The position numbers and the translations under genes are program-made. The notes under the pieces were generated by a model. It had not been told where the DNA came from, ran no database searches, and was given only the letters and a program-made list of their open reading frames with translations. This document shows positions 17,712-26,608 of a stretch of DNA of 64,000 bases, piece after piece. The stretch covers positions 4,464,001-4,528,000 of the forward strand of contig NZ_AP022577.1 of the NCBI RefSeq assembly GCF_010730955.1, given 5' to 3'. How positions within the stretch are numbered: the first letter of the stretch is position 1; every line of letters begins with the position of its first letter. Source of the DNA: Mycolicibacterium aubagnense (GTDB lineage Bacteria > Actinomycetota > Actinomycetes > Mycobacteriales > Mycobacteriaceae).

Positions 17712-19076
17712 ATGGCTGCGCTGTCGGCAGTGGTCTTCGCCCTGAGCTGGTGGCTTGGGCTGTACCTGCTGGCGCGCGATCCCCGTAAGCCGATCCTGGC
17801 GTGGTCCGCGGTCGGGTTGTGCAGCTTCGCGGTCGTGGTCGCCGTCGACGCGGTCCGGCTGGCCGGTGCCGCACCGACGGGTCCGCTCAGCCACGTCGAG
17901 GCATATCTGGCTGTGTTGCCCGGCATCGCCTGGCTCACCGTGCTGCTCGAACTGGCCCGGCCGGTCGATTCCGCGCGCAGCCGGTGGGGCGCCCTTGTCG
18001 TGGCCGCGGTGGCAGCCATCGCATTGGTCGGGGCCGGGCTCTCCGGTGGTGTGCATCCGCCGCTGCGACCCGGGCACTGGCTGATGGTCGGGGCCATCGC
18101 GCTGTCGGCGTTCGGGGCGCTCGTGCTGGCAGTGCGGCGGCTGCGCCGCGGTGCGTCGTCGCGCAAGATCGTCGCGCCCGTGGTGGCGGCGACCTTGTTC
18201 TTCGGGCTCGGCAACGCGATCCTGCTGATCCCGCTGGGGCTGCTGCCCAGTTGGGTGGTGCTGGCGTCCGCGGCCTTCGACGTGCTGCTGCTCGGTATCG
18301 CGGTCGCATGGTGGGACGCGTTCGACGAAGGACAGGCCCTGCGTGCCGGCATGCGCCGCTCGCTGGTCGGCAGCATGGCGGTGTCGGTGGTGTTCGGCGG
18401 TCAGGTACTGATCGGCCTGGCGGTCAGCGACAAGCCTCTGGCACTGATGGTGCTGCTGTTCACGAGTCTCGCGGTGGCCATCGCCATCAACGTCCTGGCC
18501 GATCCGTTGTCCGGACTGCTGGACCGGCTGGCGTTCTCCGGAGAGCCGGATCTGCGGGCTGACCGCGCCGCGCTGCGTCGCACCGAGGCGGCGCTGCCGC
18601 TGCGCGCCACCAACCCGCTGGACCACGTCGACGACGAGACCTTCGTCCGGCTGACCCGGCGGGCGCTCGGCCACTACGCCGACCTCTCCAAGCTCGTCGC
18701 ATCTCCGCTGACGACGCTGCCGGTGATCGACGACAGACTGGCCCGCCGCGGCGCGCCCGACCAGCCGTTGGAGCGCGCCAACGAGCTCAAAGATTTGCTG
18801 GCCGATCGCATCGCGGCACTCAAGCCGCGCGACGGCGGCGACTTCGGCACCACCGAGCAGTGGCGGCACTACAACTCGCTGTACTTCCCGTACGTCGTCG
18901 GGGTGCGCGCCTATGCGCAGAACGCCACCGCGGCGGGGCTGGACCCGGTGGCGCGCCAGGCGTGGCAGTGGTTCGTCACCGAGGTGCCGCAGCGGTCGCT
19001 GCACAACTGGCAGAACGCCGCCGCCCGGGTGATCGCCGCCGACTTGCGCGGCACCCCGGTGTCAACGCTGAGCTAG
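17712..19076 (+). CDS. Unrecognised integral membrane protein with C-terminal soluble domain
   Basis: 454 residues. About eight hydrophobic helices fill residues 1-265 (start AALSAVVFALSWWLGLYLLA), followed by a soluble domain to the end containing RRALGHYADLSKLVASPLTT, EQWRHYNSLYFPYVVGVRAY and QRSLHNWQNAAARVIAADL. I do not recognise the family. The helical first half resembles the sensor half of membrane signalling proteins, but no kinase, cyclase or other output motif is visible. It replaces the PE_PGRS genes that occupy this place in M. tuberculosis. Confidence 0.75.
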   Translation: MAALSAVVFALSWWLGLYLLARDPRKPILAWSAVGLCSFAVVVAVDAVRLAGAAPTGPLSHVEAYLAVLPGIAWLTVLLELARPVDSARSRWGALVVAAVAAIALVGAGLSGGVHPPLRPGHWLMVGAIALSAFGALVLAVRRLRRGASSRKIVAPVVAATLFFGLGNAILLIPLGLLPSWVVLASAAFDVLLLGIAVAWWDAFDEGQALRAGMRRSLVGSMAVSVVFGGQVLIGLAVSDKPLALMVLLFTSLAVAIAINVLADPLSGLLDRLAFSGEPDLRADRAALRRTEAALPLRATNPLDHVDDETFVRLTRRALGHYADLSKLVASPLTTLPVIDDRLARRGAPDQPLERANELKDLLADRIAALKPRDGGDFGTTEQWRHYNSLYFPYVVGVRAYAQNATAAGLDPVARQAWQWFVTEVPQRSLHNWQNAAARVIAADLRGTPVSTLS

Positions 19077-19196
19077 CTGTCTACAGGGCGCTGACCTGCG
19101 GTTGGCAGTGCCTGGCAGTAATCAGCGTCGATCTGGCAGCAGGATCTGAGCAGTGTCATGGGTGTCCCCCGACCCGCACCGCAAGGAGCGACCGCC

Positions 19197-19616
19197 ATGA
19201 CCGCAATCAACCCCGGGCTCCACACCCGGCCACTATCTGACAGTTCCGATTCCCTCATCCGTTTCGCCCTGCGACTCGACGGCACGCTGTGCGCGCTGAC
19301 CGGTCTCCTGATGGCTTTCACCGCTGATCCGCTGTCTCGTTTGTCCGGTCTGTCGGCGACGTCCGAATGGATCATCGGCGCGGTGCTGGTTGCGTGGGGG
19401 TTTGCTCTGTACGTCCTGGCCGCAGTGCCCAGGATTCGGCGCGTCGGGACCGGTGTGCTGATCGGCAACCTCGTCGCCACCGTCGCGGTACTCGGTGTGC
19501 TGGCCTCCGGAGTGCTCCCGCTGACCGCCGCGGGCAACGTCCTGGTCCTGTCGGTCATGGCCGTCGGGCTGGGTTGCGCCTGGCTGCAGTACCTCGGAGT
19601 ACGCCGTCTGGCGTGA
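19197..19616 (+). CDS. Four-helix small membrane protein, paralog 1
   Basis: 139 residues. The start at ATG 19197 is chosen because AAGGAG lies 10 nt upstream; the frame is open from 19158. After a short polar N-terminus (DSSDSLIRFALRLDG) come four hydrophobic helices with short loops, ending WLQYLGVRRLA. The next gene is a clear paralog with the same pattern (RxxLRxD...AELQYAGVRRA). The family is not identified with a function; it is common as integral membrane hypothetical proteins in actinobacteria. Confidence 0.75.
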   Translation: MTAINPGLHTRPLSDSSDSLIRFALRLDGTLCALTGLLMAFTADPLSRLSGLSATSEWIIGAVLVAWGFALYVLAAVPRIRRVGTGVLIGNLVATVAVLGVLASGVLPLTAAGNVLVLSVMAVGLGCAWLQYLGVRRLA

Positions 19617-19691
19617 CTCCCTACCCGCCGGGCGGGGGCGTCGCTGACAGAGGTTGCAGTTGACGTCCCCGCGCCGGCCTTCCCCAGCGAT

Positions 19692-19734
19692 TTCGGCGTG
19701 ATTCGCATCGATCAACGTGACAGATCACGCCGAA
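19692..19734. promoter_or_regulatory. 11-bp inverted repeat upstream of paralog 2
   Basis: TTCGGCGTGAT (19692-19702) and ATCACGCCGAA (19724-19734) are exact complements with 21 nt between. It lies 27 nt upstream of the ATG at 19761, so it may be an operator, a leader hairpin or a terminator for paralog 1. Confidence 0.5.
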
Positions 19735-19760
19735 GTCACCCCTCGATGAAAGGAAATTCC

Positions 19761-20162
19761 ATGACCACCATCACCGCACCTGCCCGCGTCCGGTCCGATC
19801 GTCTGCTGCGCCTGGCCCTGCGCGCCGATGCCCTCATCAGCGGCGCCGTCGGCGTCATCATGGCGGCTGCGGCCGGCGCCGTGGCGTCGGAGTCCGGCAT
19901 CCCCCAGTCGGCCGTCTATGTGCTGGCCGCGGTCCTCGTCGTCTACGGCGTCGGCGTCTATGGGTTGTCGACCATGGCCGCCGTGCGGCGCCCCGGCATC
20001 GTGATCGCGATCGGCAACGTCGGCTTCACCATCGCTGCGGTACTCGCGGTGGTCGACGATGTCTGGCCCCTGACGACGACGGGCGTGGCCATGATGATCG
20101 TCAGCGCGGTCTACACGCTGGCGATGGCGGAGCTGCAGTACGCGGGCGTGCGCCGCGCCTGA
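19761..20162 (+). CDS. Four-helix small membrane protein, paralog 2
   Basis: 133 residues from ATG 19761, behind AAAGGAAATTCC. It has the same layout as the gene just upstream: basic start (RVRSDRLLRLALRADALI), four membrane helices, end AELQYAGVRRA. The two probably arose by tandem duplication. Function unknown. It is convergent with coaA across a strong hairpin. Confidence 0.75.
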   Translation: MTTITAPARVRSDRLLRLALRADALISGAVGVIMAAAAGAVASESGIPQSAVYVLAAVLVVYGVGVYGLSTMAAVRRPGIVIAIGNVGFTIAAVLAVVDDVWPLTTTGVAMMIVSAVYTLAMAELQYAGVRRA

Positions 20163-20171
20163 TTCTCTGGG

Positions 20172-20220
20172 GATTTGTGCACGATTTTCCGCGACCGCCG
20201 CGGAAAATCGTGCACAAATC
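20172..20220. terminator. 22-bp perfect hairpin between convergent genes (GATTTGTGCACG family)
   Basis: The arm 20172-20193 is perfectly complementary to 20199-20220 with a 5-nt loop. It starts 10 nt after the membrane-protein stop and ends 6 nt before the coaA stop, so it can terminate both strands. Its outer 12 bp, GATTTGTGCACG, recur in the hairpin at 26533-26591. Confidence 0.8.
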
Positions 20221-20225
20221 GCTGC

Positions 20226-21164
20226 TTAGAGCTTGCGGAGGCGCAGGCGATTGATGGAGTGGTCGGCGTCTTTGCGCAGCACCAGGGTGGCGCGCGGCCG
20301 GGTCGGCAGGATGTTGTGGATCAGGTTGGGCAGGTTGATGGACTGCCAGATGTCGCGGGCGGCGAAGATCGCCTGCTCGTCGGTCAGGGTCGAGTAGTGG
20401 TGGAAGTGCGACTGCGGGTTCGAGAACGCGCCGGCGCGCATCGCCAGGAACCGCGAGACGTACCACTGCTCGATGTCCTCGATGCGGGCGTCGACGTACA
20501 CCGAGAAGTCGAAGAGGTCCGAGATCATCAGGGCCGGCCCGGTTTGCAGGACGTTGAGTCCCTCGATGATCAGGATGTCCGGGTGCCGGACGACGATCTT
20601 CTCGCCGGGCACGATGTCGTAGATCAGGTGCGAGTACACCGGGGCGGACGCCTGGTCGGCGCCCGACTTGACCGCGGTGACGAACCGCATCAACGCCCGG
20701 CGGTCATAGCTTTCGGGAAAGCCCTTGCGGTGCATGATCTTTCGCCGCGTCAGCTCGGCATTGGGATACAGGAAGCCGTCGGTGGTGACCAGGTCGACCC
20801 GCGGGTGGTGGCCGAACCGGGCGAGCAGCGCCTGCAGCACGCGGGCGGTGGTCGACTTGCCGACGGCGACGCTGCCGGCCACGCCGATGATGAACGGCAC
20901 CGGTCGGTCCGGATTCTGCTGGGGCTCACCGAGGAACTCGGCCGTGGCGGCGAAGAGGCGCTGCCGGGCGGCGACCTGCAGGTGGATCAACCGGGCCAGC
21001 GGCAGATAGACCTCTTCGACTTCCAGGAGGTCGAGCTGCTCGCCCATACCGCGCAGGCCCAGCAGTTCGTGAGCAGTGAGTTTCAGGGGAGTCGCCATAC
21101 GCAGTGCGCGCCATTGGCGCCTGTCGAACTCGACGTAGGGACTCGGCTCGCTCGGCCGCGGCAT
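20226..21164 (-). CDS. coaA: Pantothenate kinase type I
   Basis: 312 residues, the same length as M. tuberculosis CoaA. It phosphorylates pantothenate with ATP, the first and rate-limiting step of coenzyme A synthesis. The P-loop is [15 protein letters not shown] near residue 95, followed by [14 protein letters not shown] (catalytic Asp) and [16 protein letters not shown]. The N-terminus ([19 protein letters not shown]) and C-terminus ([17 protein letters not shown]) are conserved to the ends. Confidence 0.97.
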   Translation of the reverse strand: MPRPSEPSPYVEFDRRQWRALRMATPLKLTAHELLGLRGMGEQLDLLEVEEVYLPLARLIHLQVAARQRLFAATAEFLGEPQQNPDRPVPFIIGVAGSVAVGKSTTARVLQALLARFGHHPRVDLVTTDGFLYPNAELTRRKIMHRKGFPESYDRRALMRFVTAVKSGADQASAPVYSHLIYDIVPGEKIVVRHPDILIIEGLNVLQTGPALMISDLFDFSVYVDARIEDIEQWYVSRFLAMRAGAFSNPQSHFHHYSTLTDEQAIFAARDIWQSINLPNLIHNILPTRPRATLVLRKDADHSINRLRLRKL

Positions 21165-21213
21165 GTGCTCAGTCTTGCAGTAATTGCCGGGCGGTGAACG
21201 CGGGGGTACCGGC

Positions 21214-21219
21214 TAACGT
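21214..21219 (+). promoter_or_regulatory. Predicted -10 box TAACGT for leaderless DUF885 gene
   Basis: TAACGT ends 8 nt before the ATG at 21228; no ribosome site is visible between them. Confidence 0.45.
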
Positions 21220-21227
21220 GGGCGGGT

Positions 21228-22463
21228 ATGAGCACTGGGCATATCCCGATGCCGGTTCCCGACACCGCCGTCGACGGGTTGATCCGCGACTACCTGCTGC
21301 TCGGTCTGCGGTTCGACCGCATCGAGGAGGGGTACGTCGACTCGTTCACCGGGGACCCCGCGCTGCGGCGCGCGGTCGCCGACGAGCCCGCGCCGGATCC
21401 CGCGGCCCTGGCCCGGCAAGCGCGCCGGTTGCACGACGAGGTCGACGGCTCCGGACTGAACCCGCAGCGTGCGGACTATCTCAAGGCGCATCTGCGGGCT
21501 CTGGACTGCGCGGGCCGCAAGTTCGCGGGGGAGGACGTCGGCTTCGTCGACGAGGTCCGCGACTACTTCGACGTCTCGATCGCCAAAGGTGACGAAGACC
21601 GGTACCGCGAGGCACACCGGGCACTCGACGAAGCGCTGGGCGGCAGCGGCCCGCTGGTCGAGCGCATGCAGGCCCACCGCTCCGGTGAGGAGATTCCGCC
21701 CGAGCGGCTCGAGGAGTGCATCCACGCGTTCTCGTCCGCGCTGCGTGACCGGGTCCGCGCCGACTTCCCGTTGCCGGACACCGAGACCATCAACTACGAG
21801 ATCGTCACCGACAAGCCGTGGTCCGGCTTCAACTACTACGAGGGCAATTACCGGTCGACGGTCGCGGTCAACGCGGACCTCAAGCAGCAGATGTCGAACC
21901 TGCCGCGGCTGGTGGCGCATGAGTCGTACCCGGGTCATCACACCGAGCACTGCCGCAAAGAGTTCGGGTTGGTGGCCGGGCAGGATCAGGCCGAGCAGAC
22001 GATCTTCCTGGTCAACACCCCGCAGTGCCTGATGGCGGAGGGGCTGGCGGACCTGGCGCTGCACGCGGCGGTGCCCGACAACTGGGGCAGCTGGGCCGCC
22101 GAGATCTACGCCGACCTGGGCCTTCGCTTCGACGGCGAACGCGCCGAGGCAATCTCCGCGGCGAGTGCCGCGCTGGCCGACGTCCGGCAGGACGCCGCAC
22201 TGATGCTGCACGACGAACATCGCGACGCCGACGACGTCGTCGCCTTCCTGCAGCGCTGGCTGCTCACCAGCCCGGAACGGGCCCGGCAGTCCATGCGGTT
22301 CCTGTCGTCGCCGCTGTGGCGGGCGTACACGTCGACCTATGTCGAGGGTTACCGCTTGCTGCGCGGCTGGCTGGACGCCCGGCCCGACGACGTCAGCCTC
22401 ACTGCGCGGTTCGGCCGGCTGCTCGACGAACCGTTGATCCCGTCGAGCCTGCGCGCGGGCTAG
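21228..22463 (+). CDS. DUF885-family putative metallopeptidase
   Basis: 411 residues, mostly helical and soluble. The key motif HESYPGHHTEH near residue 228 is the HExxxxxH-like zinc site of DUF885 proteins, followed by PQCLMAEGLADLALH, whose Glu would be the third ligand. LWRAYTSTYVEGYRLLRGWL near the end is also typical. The family belongs to the M3/M32-like gluzincin group by fold inference; substrates are unknown. It lies between coaA (divergent) and glyA (same strand, separated by a hairpin). Confidence 0.75.
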   Translation: MSTGHIPMPVPDTAVDGLIRDYLLLGLRFDRIEEGYVDSFTGDPALRRAVADEPAPDPAALARQARRLHDEVDGSGLNPQRADYLKAHLRALDCAGRKFAGEDVGFVDEVRDYFDVSIAKGDEDRYREAHRALDEALGGSGPLVERMQAHRSGEEIPPERLEECIHAFSSALRDRVRADFPLPDTETINYEIVTDKPWSGFNYYEGNYRSTVAVNADLKQQMSNLPRLVAHESYPGHHTEHCRKEFGLVAGQDQAEQTIFLVNTPQCLMAEGLADLALHAAVPDNWGSWAAEIYADLGLRFDGERAEAISAASAALADVRQDAALMLHDEHRDADDVVAFLQRWLLTSPERARQSMRFLSSPLWRAYTSTYVEGYRLLRGWLDARPDDVSLTARFGRLLDEPLIPSSLRAG

Positions 22464-22468
22464 TTCTT

Positions 22469-22536
22469 GGCCGCGAGCGTGCGTGTCGGCGGACGACACA
22501 CCGTGCCGCGTGTGGATTTTGCGAACGCTCGCGGCC
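22469..22536. terminator. 12-bp perfect inverted repeat after the DUF885 gene
   Basis: GGCCGCGAGCGT (22469-22480) pairs with 22525-22536. The 44-nt loop holds a smaller stem (TGTCG/CGACA). It starts 6 nt after the stop codon. The GCGAGCGTGCGTGTC wording has the look of a dispersed mycobacterial intergenic hairpin rather than a unique site. Confidence 0.6.
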
Positions 22537-22583
22537 GCCGAGCGTGCGCCGGTGGCCGCTTGGGCCGTCAAACCCCCGCCGAC

Positions 22584-22589
22584 TAGGCT
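22584..22589 (+). promoter_or_regulatory. Predicted -10 box TAGGCT for leaderless glyA mRNA
   Basis: TAGGCT is followed by 6 nt (GAACGC) and then the ATG at 22596; no ribosome site is present. Confidence 0.55.
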
Positions 22590-22595
22590 GAACGC

Positions 22596-24080
22596 ATGAC
22601 CTTGGATTCGACTGTGTCAGGCGCTTCTGCCACCTCCGGCCTGGGTGCCGGCTACGCCGCAACCGCCAGCGAGGCCTACCAGGCGGCGCTGCGGGTCATC
22701 GAGCAGGTTGAGCCCCGCGTCGCTGACGCGACCCGGAAAGAGCTTGCCGACCAACGCAGTTCGCTGAAGCTGATTGCCAGCGAGAACTACGCGTCGCCGG
22801 CCGTGCTGCTGACCATGGGCACCTGGTTCTCGGACAAGTACGCCGAGGGCACCGTCGGGCACCGGTTCTACGCCGCCTGCCAGAACGTCGACACCGTCGA
22901 GGCCCTGGCCGCCGAGCATGCGCGCGAGCTGTTCGGCGCGCCGTACGCCTACGCGCAGCCGCACTCGGGCATCGACGCCAACCTGGTGGCGTTCTGGGCC
23001 ATCCTGGCCACCCGAATCGAGGCGCCCGGCCTCGCCGAGCTCGGTGCCAAGAACGTCAATGACCTGTCCGAAGAGGACTGGGAGAAGCTGCGCAACAAGC
23101 TGGGCAACCAGCGGCTGCTGGGCATGTCGCTGGACACCGGCGGCCACCTCACGCACGGCTTCCGCCCCAACATCTCCGGCAAGATGTTCCACCAGCGCAG
23201 CTACGGCACCGACGCGCAGACCGGCCTGATCGACTACGACGCCGTCGCCGCTGCCGCCCGCGAGTTCAAGCCGCTGGTTCTGGTTGCCGGCTACTCGGCC
23301 TACCCGCGCCGCGTGAACTTCGCCAAGATGCGCGAGATCGCCGACGAGGTCGGCGCCACCCTGATGGTCGACATGGCCCACTTCGCCGGCTTGGTCGCCG
23401 GCAAGGTGTTCACCGGCGACGAGGACCCGGTGCCGTACGCCCACGTCACCACCACGACGACGCACAAGTCGCTGCGCGGCCCGCGCGGTGGCCTGGTGCT
23501 GGCCACCGAGGAATACGCCCCGGCCGTCGACAAGGGCTGCCCGATGGTGCTCGGCGGCCCGCTGTCGCACGTGATGGCCGCCAAGGCCGTCGCGCTGGCC
23601 GAGGCCCGTCAGCCCGAGTTCCGGACCTACGCCCAGAACGTCGCCGACAACGCCAAGGCGCTGGCCGAAGGCTTCCTCAAGCGCGGCGCGACGCTGGTCA
23701 CCGGCGGCACCGACAACCACCTGGTGCTGCTGGACGTGCAGTCGTTCGGCCTGACCGGCCGGCAGGCCGAGTCGGCGCTGCTGGACGCCGGCGTCGTGAC
23801 CAACCGCAACTCCATCCCGCACGACCCGAACGGCGCCTGGTACACCAGCGGCATCCGTTTCGGCACCCCAGCGCTGACCACGCGCGGCTTCGGCGCGGAC
23901 GAGTTCGACAAGGTCGCCGAGCTCGTGGTCGACGTGCTCAAGAACGCTTCGGCCGACGCCGGCCCGAACGGGCCGTCCAAGGCCAAGTACACGCTGGCCG
24001 ACGGCACCGCCGACCGCGTGCGCGCGGCATCGGCCGAGATGCTCGACGCCAACCCGCTGTACCCGGGTCTGACGCTCTGA
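22596..24080 (+). CDS. glyA: Serine hydroxymethyltransferase, long form
   Basis: 494 residues, about 70 more than the roughly 425-residue standard bacterial enzyme. It transfers the serine hydroxymethyl group to tetrahydrofolate, giving glycine and methylene-THF. The PLP lysine is in [15 protein letters not shown], and [12 protein letters not shown] and [13 protein letters not shown] are intact. Extra length comes from an N-terminal extension (about 45 residues) and an insert after HSGIDAN containing [20 protein letters not shown]. This is the long type seen in Streptomyces, not the 426-residue form of M. tuberculosis GlyA1 at the same locus. Confidence 0.92.
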   Translation: MTLDSTVSGASATSGLGAGYAATASEAYQAALRVIEQVEPRVADATRKELADQRSSLKLIASENYASPAVLLTMGTWFSDKYAEGTVGHRFYAACQNVDTVEALAAEHARELFGAPYAYAQPHSGIDANLVAFWAILATRIEAPGLAELGAKNVNDLSEEDWEKLRNKLGNQRLLGMSLDTGGHLTHGFRPNISGKMFHQRSYGTDAQTGLIDYDAVAAAAREFKPLVLVAGYSAYPRRVNFAKMREIADEVGATLMVDMAHFAGLVAGKVFTGDEDPVPYAHVTTTTTHKSLRGPRGGLVLATEEYAPAVDKGCPMVLGGPLSHVMAAKAVALAEARQPEFRTYAQNVADNAKALAEGFLKRGATLVTGGTDNHLVLLDVQSFGLTGRQAESALLDAGVVTNRNSIPHDPNGAWYTSGIRFGTPALTTRGFGADEFDKVAELVVDVLKNASADAGPNGPSKAKYTLADGTADRVRAASAEMLDANPLYPGLTL

Positions 24081-24096
24081 GTTTTGGCATCGAACG

Positions 24097-24140
24097 TGGG
24101 GCCTGTGACCGGCATCGTGAGATTCCGGTCATAGGCCCCA
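24097..24140. terminator. 16-bp hairpin after glyA
   Basis: 24097-24112 and 24125-24140 (TGGGGCC...GGCCCCA) pair with a single G-U position and a 12-nt loop, 16 nt after the glyA stop. There is no T-run; it is a probable factor-assisted or U-less terminator. Confidence 0.7.
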
Positions 24141-24183
24141 ACTTCGTCTGGCGGGTTGATTTCAAAAACATGTGAATTCGGGT

Positions 24184-24189
24184 TACAGT
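24184..24189 (+). promoter_or_regulatory. Predicted -10 box TACAGT for leaderless desA2 mRNA
   Basis: TACAGT is followed by 7 nt (TACTTTC) and the ATG at 24197, within a locally AT-rich stretch. Confidence 0.5.
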
Positions 24190-24196
24190 TACTTTC

Positions 24197-25018
24197 ATGG
24201 CTGAGAAACCGGTTGCCAACGCACTGACCCTCGAGCTCGAGCCCGTGGTGGACACCGAGCTGTCCCGGCACCTCGCGACTGAGGAAGCCTGGTACGCCCA
24301 TGACTACGTGCCGTTCGAGCAAGGCGAGAACTTCGCCTTCCTCGGCGGCACGGACTGGGATGCCTCCAGCGTGACGCTGCCCAAGCCGGTCACCGATGCG
24401 TTGGAAATCCTGCTGATCACCAAGGACAACCTCGCGGGCTACCACCGTGAGCTCGTCGAACACTTCATCCTCGAGGACAAGTGGGGCCGCTGGCTGGGCC
24501 GCTGGACCGCCGAGGAGCACCTGCACGCCATCGCGCTGCGCAACTACCTGGTGGTCACCCGCCAGATCGACCCGACCGCCAACGAGGACGTGCGCGTCGA
24601 GCACGTCATGAAGGGCTACCGGGCCGACAAGTTCAGCCAGATCGAGACGCTGGTCTTCATGGCGTTCTTCGAGCGTGCGCACGCCGTCTTCACGCGCAAC
24701 CTGCAGGCTCAGATCGAGGAGCCGGTGCTCGCCGCCATGGCCGGCCGCATCGCACGTGACGAAGAGCGGCACGAGGAATTCTTCGCCAACCTGGTCACGC
24801 ACCTGCTGGAGACGCGCCGCGACGAGACCATCGCCGCCATCGCGGCTCGGGCCGCGGGCCTCGAGGTCATCGGTGCGGACATCGACGCCTACCAGGACAA
24901 GGTCCAGGTCGTTGCCGACGCGGGCATCTTCGATGCCGCCGCGCTGCGCACCGTCATCTCCGACCGCATCACGGCGTGGGGTCTCGGCGACGAACCGTCG
25001 CTCGCCCAGTTCATCTAG
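24197..25018 (+). CDS. desA2: Acyl-ACP desaturase DesA2
   Basis: 273 residues, close to the 275 of M. tuberculosis DesA2. Di-iron ligands are visible: VEHFILED, the EEHLH of TAEEHLHAIALRNY and DEERHEEFF. Acyl-ACP desaturases introduce a double bond into ACP-bound fatty acids, probably here on the route to mycolic acid; the exact DesA2 reaction is not settled. The gene stands alone between the glyA terminator and the phoAT-phoH2 pair. Confidence 0.95.
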   Translation: MAEKPVANALTLELEPVVDTELSRHLATEEAWYAHDYVPFEQGENFAFLGGTDWDASSVTLPKPVTDALEILLITKDNLAGYHRELVEHFILEDKWGRWLGRWTAEEHLHAIALRNYLVVTRQIDPTANEDVRVEHVMKGYRADKFSQIETLVFMAFFERAHAVFTRNLQAQIEEPVLAAMAGRIARDEERHEEFFANLVTHLLETRRDETIAAIAARAAGLEVIGADIDAYQDKVQVVADAGIFDAAALRTVISDRITAWGLGDEPSLAQFI

Positions 25019-25084
25019 ACGTCACAAAACAGTCACGGCGCGCCAGTCTGCGGGGGACGGCCGCCGGGAGTACCGTCGCCGGTG

Positions 25085-25216
25085 ATGGCTAGCGAACTGC
25101 TCTGCTATCCGGGCGGTACCCGATTAGAGATTGGGACCGGCCCCGGTCCCGGTACCGCTGCGTCCACCGAAGTACTCGTGTGGGGCCGCACGGGCCGAGG
25201 AGCGCCACGTGTCTGA
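25085..25216 (+). CDS. phoAT: Small antitoxin-like ORF overlapping phoH2 (PhoAT)
   Basis: 43 residues from ATG 25085 (GTG 25082 directly precedes it), product starting [19 protein letters not shown]. Its stop overlaps the GTG start of phoH2 by 8 nt, so the two are translationally coupled. In M. smegmatis and M. tuberculosis a short gene in exactly this position, phoAT, has been described as the antitoxin partner of PhoH2. No domain can be recognised in so short a Gly/Pro-rich protein; the call rests on position, overlap and an unbroken frame. Confidence 0.7.
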   Translation: MASELLCYPGGTRLEIGTGPGPGTAASTEVLVWGRTGRGAPRV

Positions 25217-26522
25217 TTCGCAGGTCCGTACCTACGTGCTCGATACCTCCGTGTTGCTGTCCGATCCTTGGGCGTGCACGCGTTTCGCCGAGCACGAAGT
25301 GGTTGTCCCCCTGGTGGTCATCAGTGAGCTGGAGGGTAAACGCCACCACCACGAACTGGGCTGGTTCGCCCGCCAGGCGCTGCGCATGTTCGACGACTTG
25401 CGATTGGAGCACGGTCGGCTCGATCAGCCGATTCCTGTTGGGACACAAGGTGGAACGCTGCAGGTTGAGCTGAACCACGTCGACCAGTCGGTGCTGCCTT
25501 CCGGCTTCCGGACCGATACCAACGATCACCGGATCCTGGCCTGCGCCGCCAATCTTGCCGCCGAGGGCAAGCGAGTCACGTTGGTCAGCAAGGACATTCC
25601 GCTGCGCGTCAAGGCCGGTGCGGTCGGCTTGATCGCCGACGAGTACCACGCGCAGGACGTCGTGACGTCCGGCTGGACCGGGATGACCGAGCTGGACGCC
25701 GCGCCGGAAGACATCGACGCGTTGTTCGCCGACGGCGAGGTCGATCTGCTCGAGGCTCGGGATCTGCCGTGCCACACCGGAATTCGGCTGCTCGGTGGCA
25801 CGTCGCACGCACTGGGCCGGGTCAACGCCGAGAAGCGGGTGCAGGTGGTCCGTGGTGATCGCGAAGTGTTCGGCCTCCGGGGAAGGTCAGCCGAACAACG
25901 CGTCGCTCTCGATCTGCTGCTCGACGAATCCGTCGGCATCGTCTCCCTCGGTGGCAAGGCCGGTACCGGCAAGTCGGCGCTGGCGCTGTGCGCCGGTCTG
26001 GAGGCGGTGCTCGAACGCCGCACCCAGCGCAAGGTCGTGGTGTTCCGGCCGCTGTATGCCGTTGGTGGACAAGACCTCGGTTACCTGCCGGGCAGCGAGA
26101 GCGAGAAGATGGGCCCGTGGGCGCAGGCCGTCTTCGACACCCTCGAAGGGCTGGCCAGCCCTGCCGTGCTCGAAGAGGTGCTGTCGCGCGGAATGCTGGA
26201 AGTGCTGCCGCTGACCCATATTCGCGGCCGCTCGCTGCACGACTCGTTCGTCATCGTCGACGAGGCCCAATCGCTGGAGCGCAACGTGCTGCTGACGGTG
26301 CTGTCGCGGCTGGGCTCAGGCTCTCGGGTGGTGCTCACGCACGACGTCGCACAGCGTGACAACCTGCGCGTCGGCCGGCACGACGGCGTCGCCGCGGTCA
26401 TCGAGAAGCTCAAGGGCCACCCGCTGTTCGCGCACATCACCCTGATGCGCAGCGAACGCTCGCCGATCGCCGCGCTGGTCACCGAAATGCTCGAGGAGAT
26501 CACCCCCGGCACCTTGCCGTGA
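25209..26522 (+). CDS. phoH2: PIN-PhoH fusion ribonuclease/helicase PhoH2
   Basis: About 437 residues from GTG 25209, chosen because it overlaps the phoAT stop; the frame is open to 25131. The N-terminal PIN domain (1-135) has acidic metal-site residues in [31 protein letters not shown] and LVSKD. The C-terminal PhoH ATPase (about 215-437) has a Walker [12 protein letters not shown] and a Walker [13 protein letters not shown]. Mycobacterial PhoH2 couples ATP-driven RNA unwinding to RNA cleavage and acts as the toxin of the pair. Confidence 0.93.
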   Translation: MSDSQVRTYVLDTSVLLSDPWACTRFAEHEVVVPLVVISELEGKRHHHELGWFARQALRMFDDLRLEHGRLDQPIPVGTQGGTLQVELNHVDQSVLPSGFRTDTNDHRILACAANLAAEGKRVTLVSKDIPLRVKAGAVGLIADEYHAQDVVTSGWTGMTELDAAPEDIDALFADGEVDLLEARDLPCHTGIRLLGGTSHALGRVNAEKRVQVVRGDREVFGLRGRSAEQRVALDLLLDESVGIVSLGGKAGTGKSALALCAGLEAVLERRTQRKVVVFRPLYAVGGQDLGYLPGSESEKMGPWAQAVFDTLEGLASPAVLEEVLSRGMLEVLPLTHIRGRSLHDSFVIVDEAQSLERNVLLTVLSRLGSGSRVVLTHDVAQRDNLRVGRHDGVAAVIEKLKGHPLFAHITLMRSERSPIAALVTEMLEEITPGTLP

Positions 26523-26532
26523 TGTGAGCCGA

Positions 26533-26591
26533 GCCGCGATTTGTGCACGGTTCGGCGCGCTGAGCGTACGTTTTCGTGCACAAATCGCGGC
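26533..26591. terminator. 17-bp perfect hairpin after phoH2 (GATTTGTGCACG family)
   Basis: 26533-26549 and 26575-26591 are exact complements with a 25-nt loop that ends in TTTT before the right arm. It shares GATTTGTGCACG with the hairpin at 20172-20220. It starts 10 nt after the phoH2 stop. Confidence 0.75.
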
Positions 26592-26608
26592 CTCGGTAAA
26601 GTGATTAG

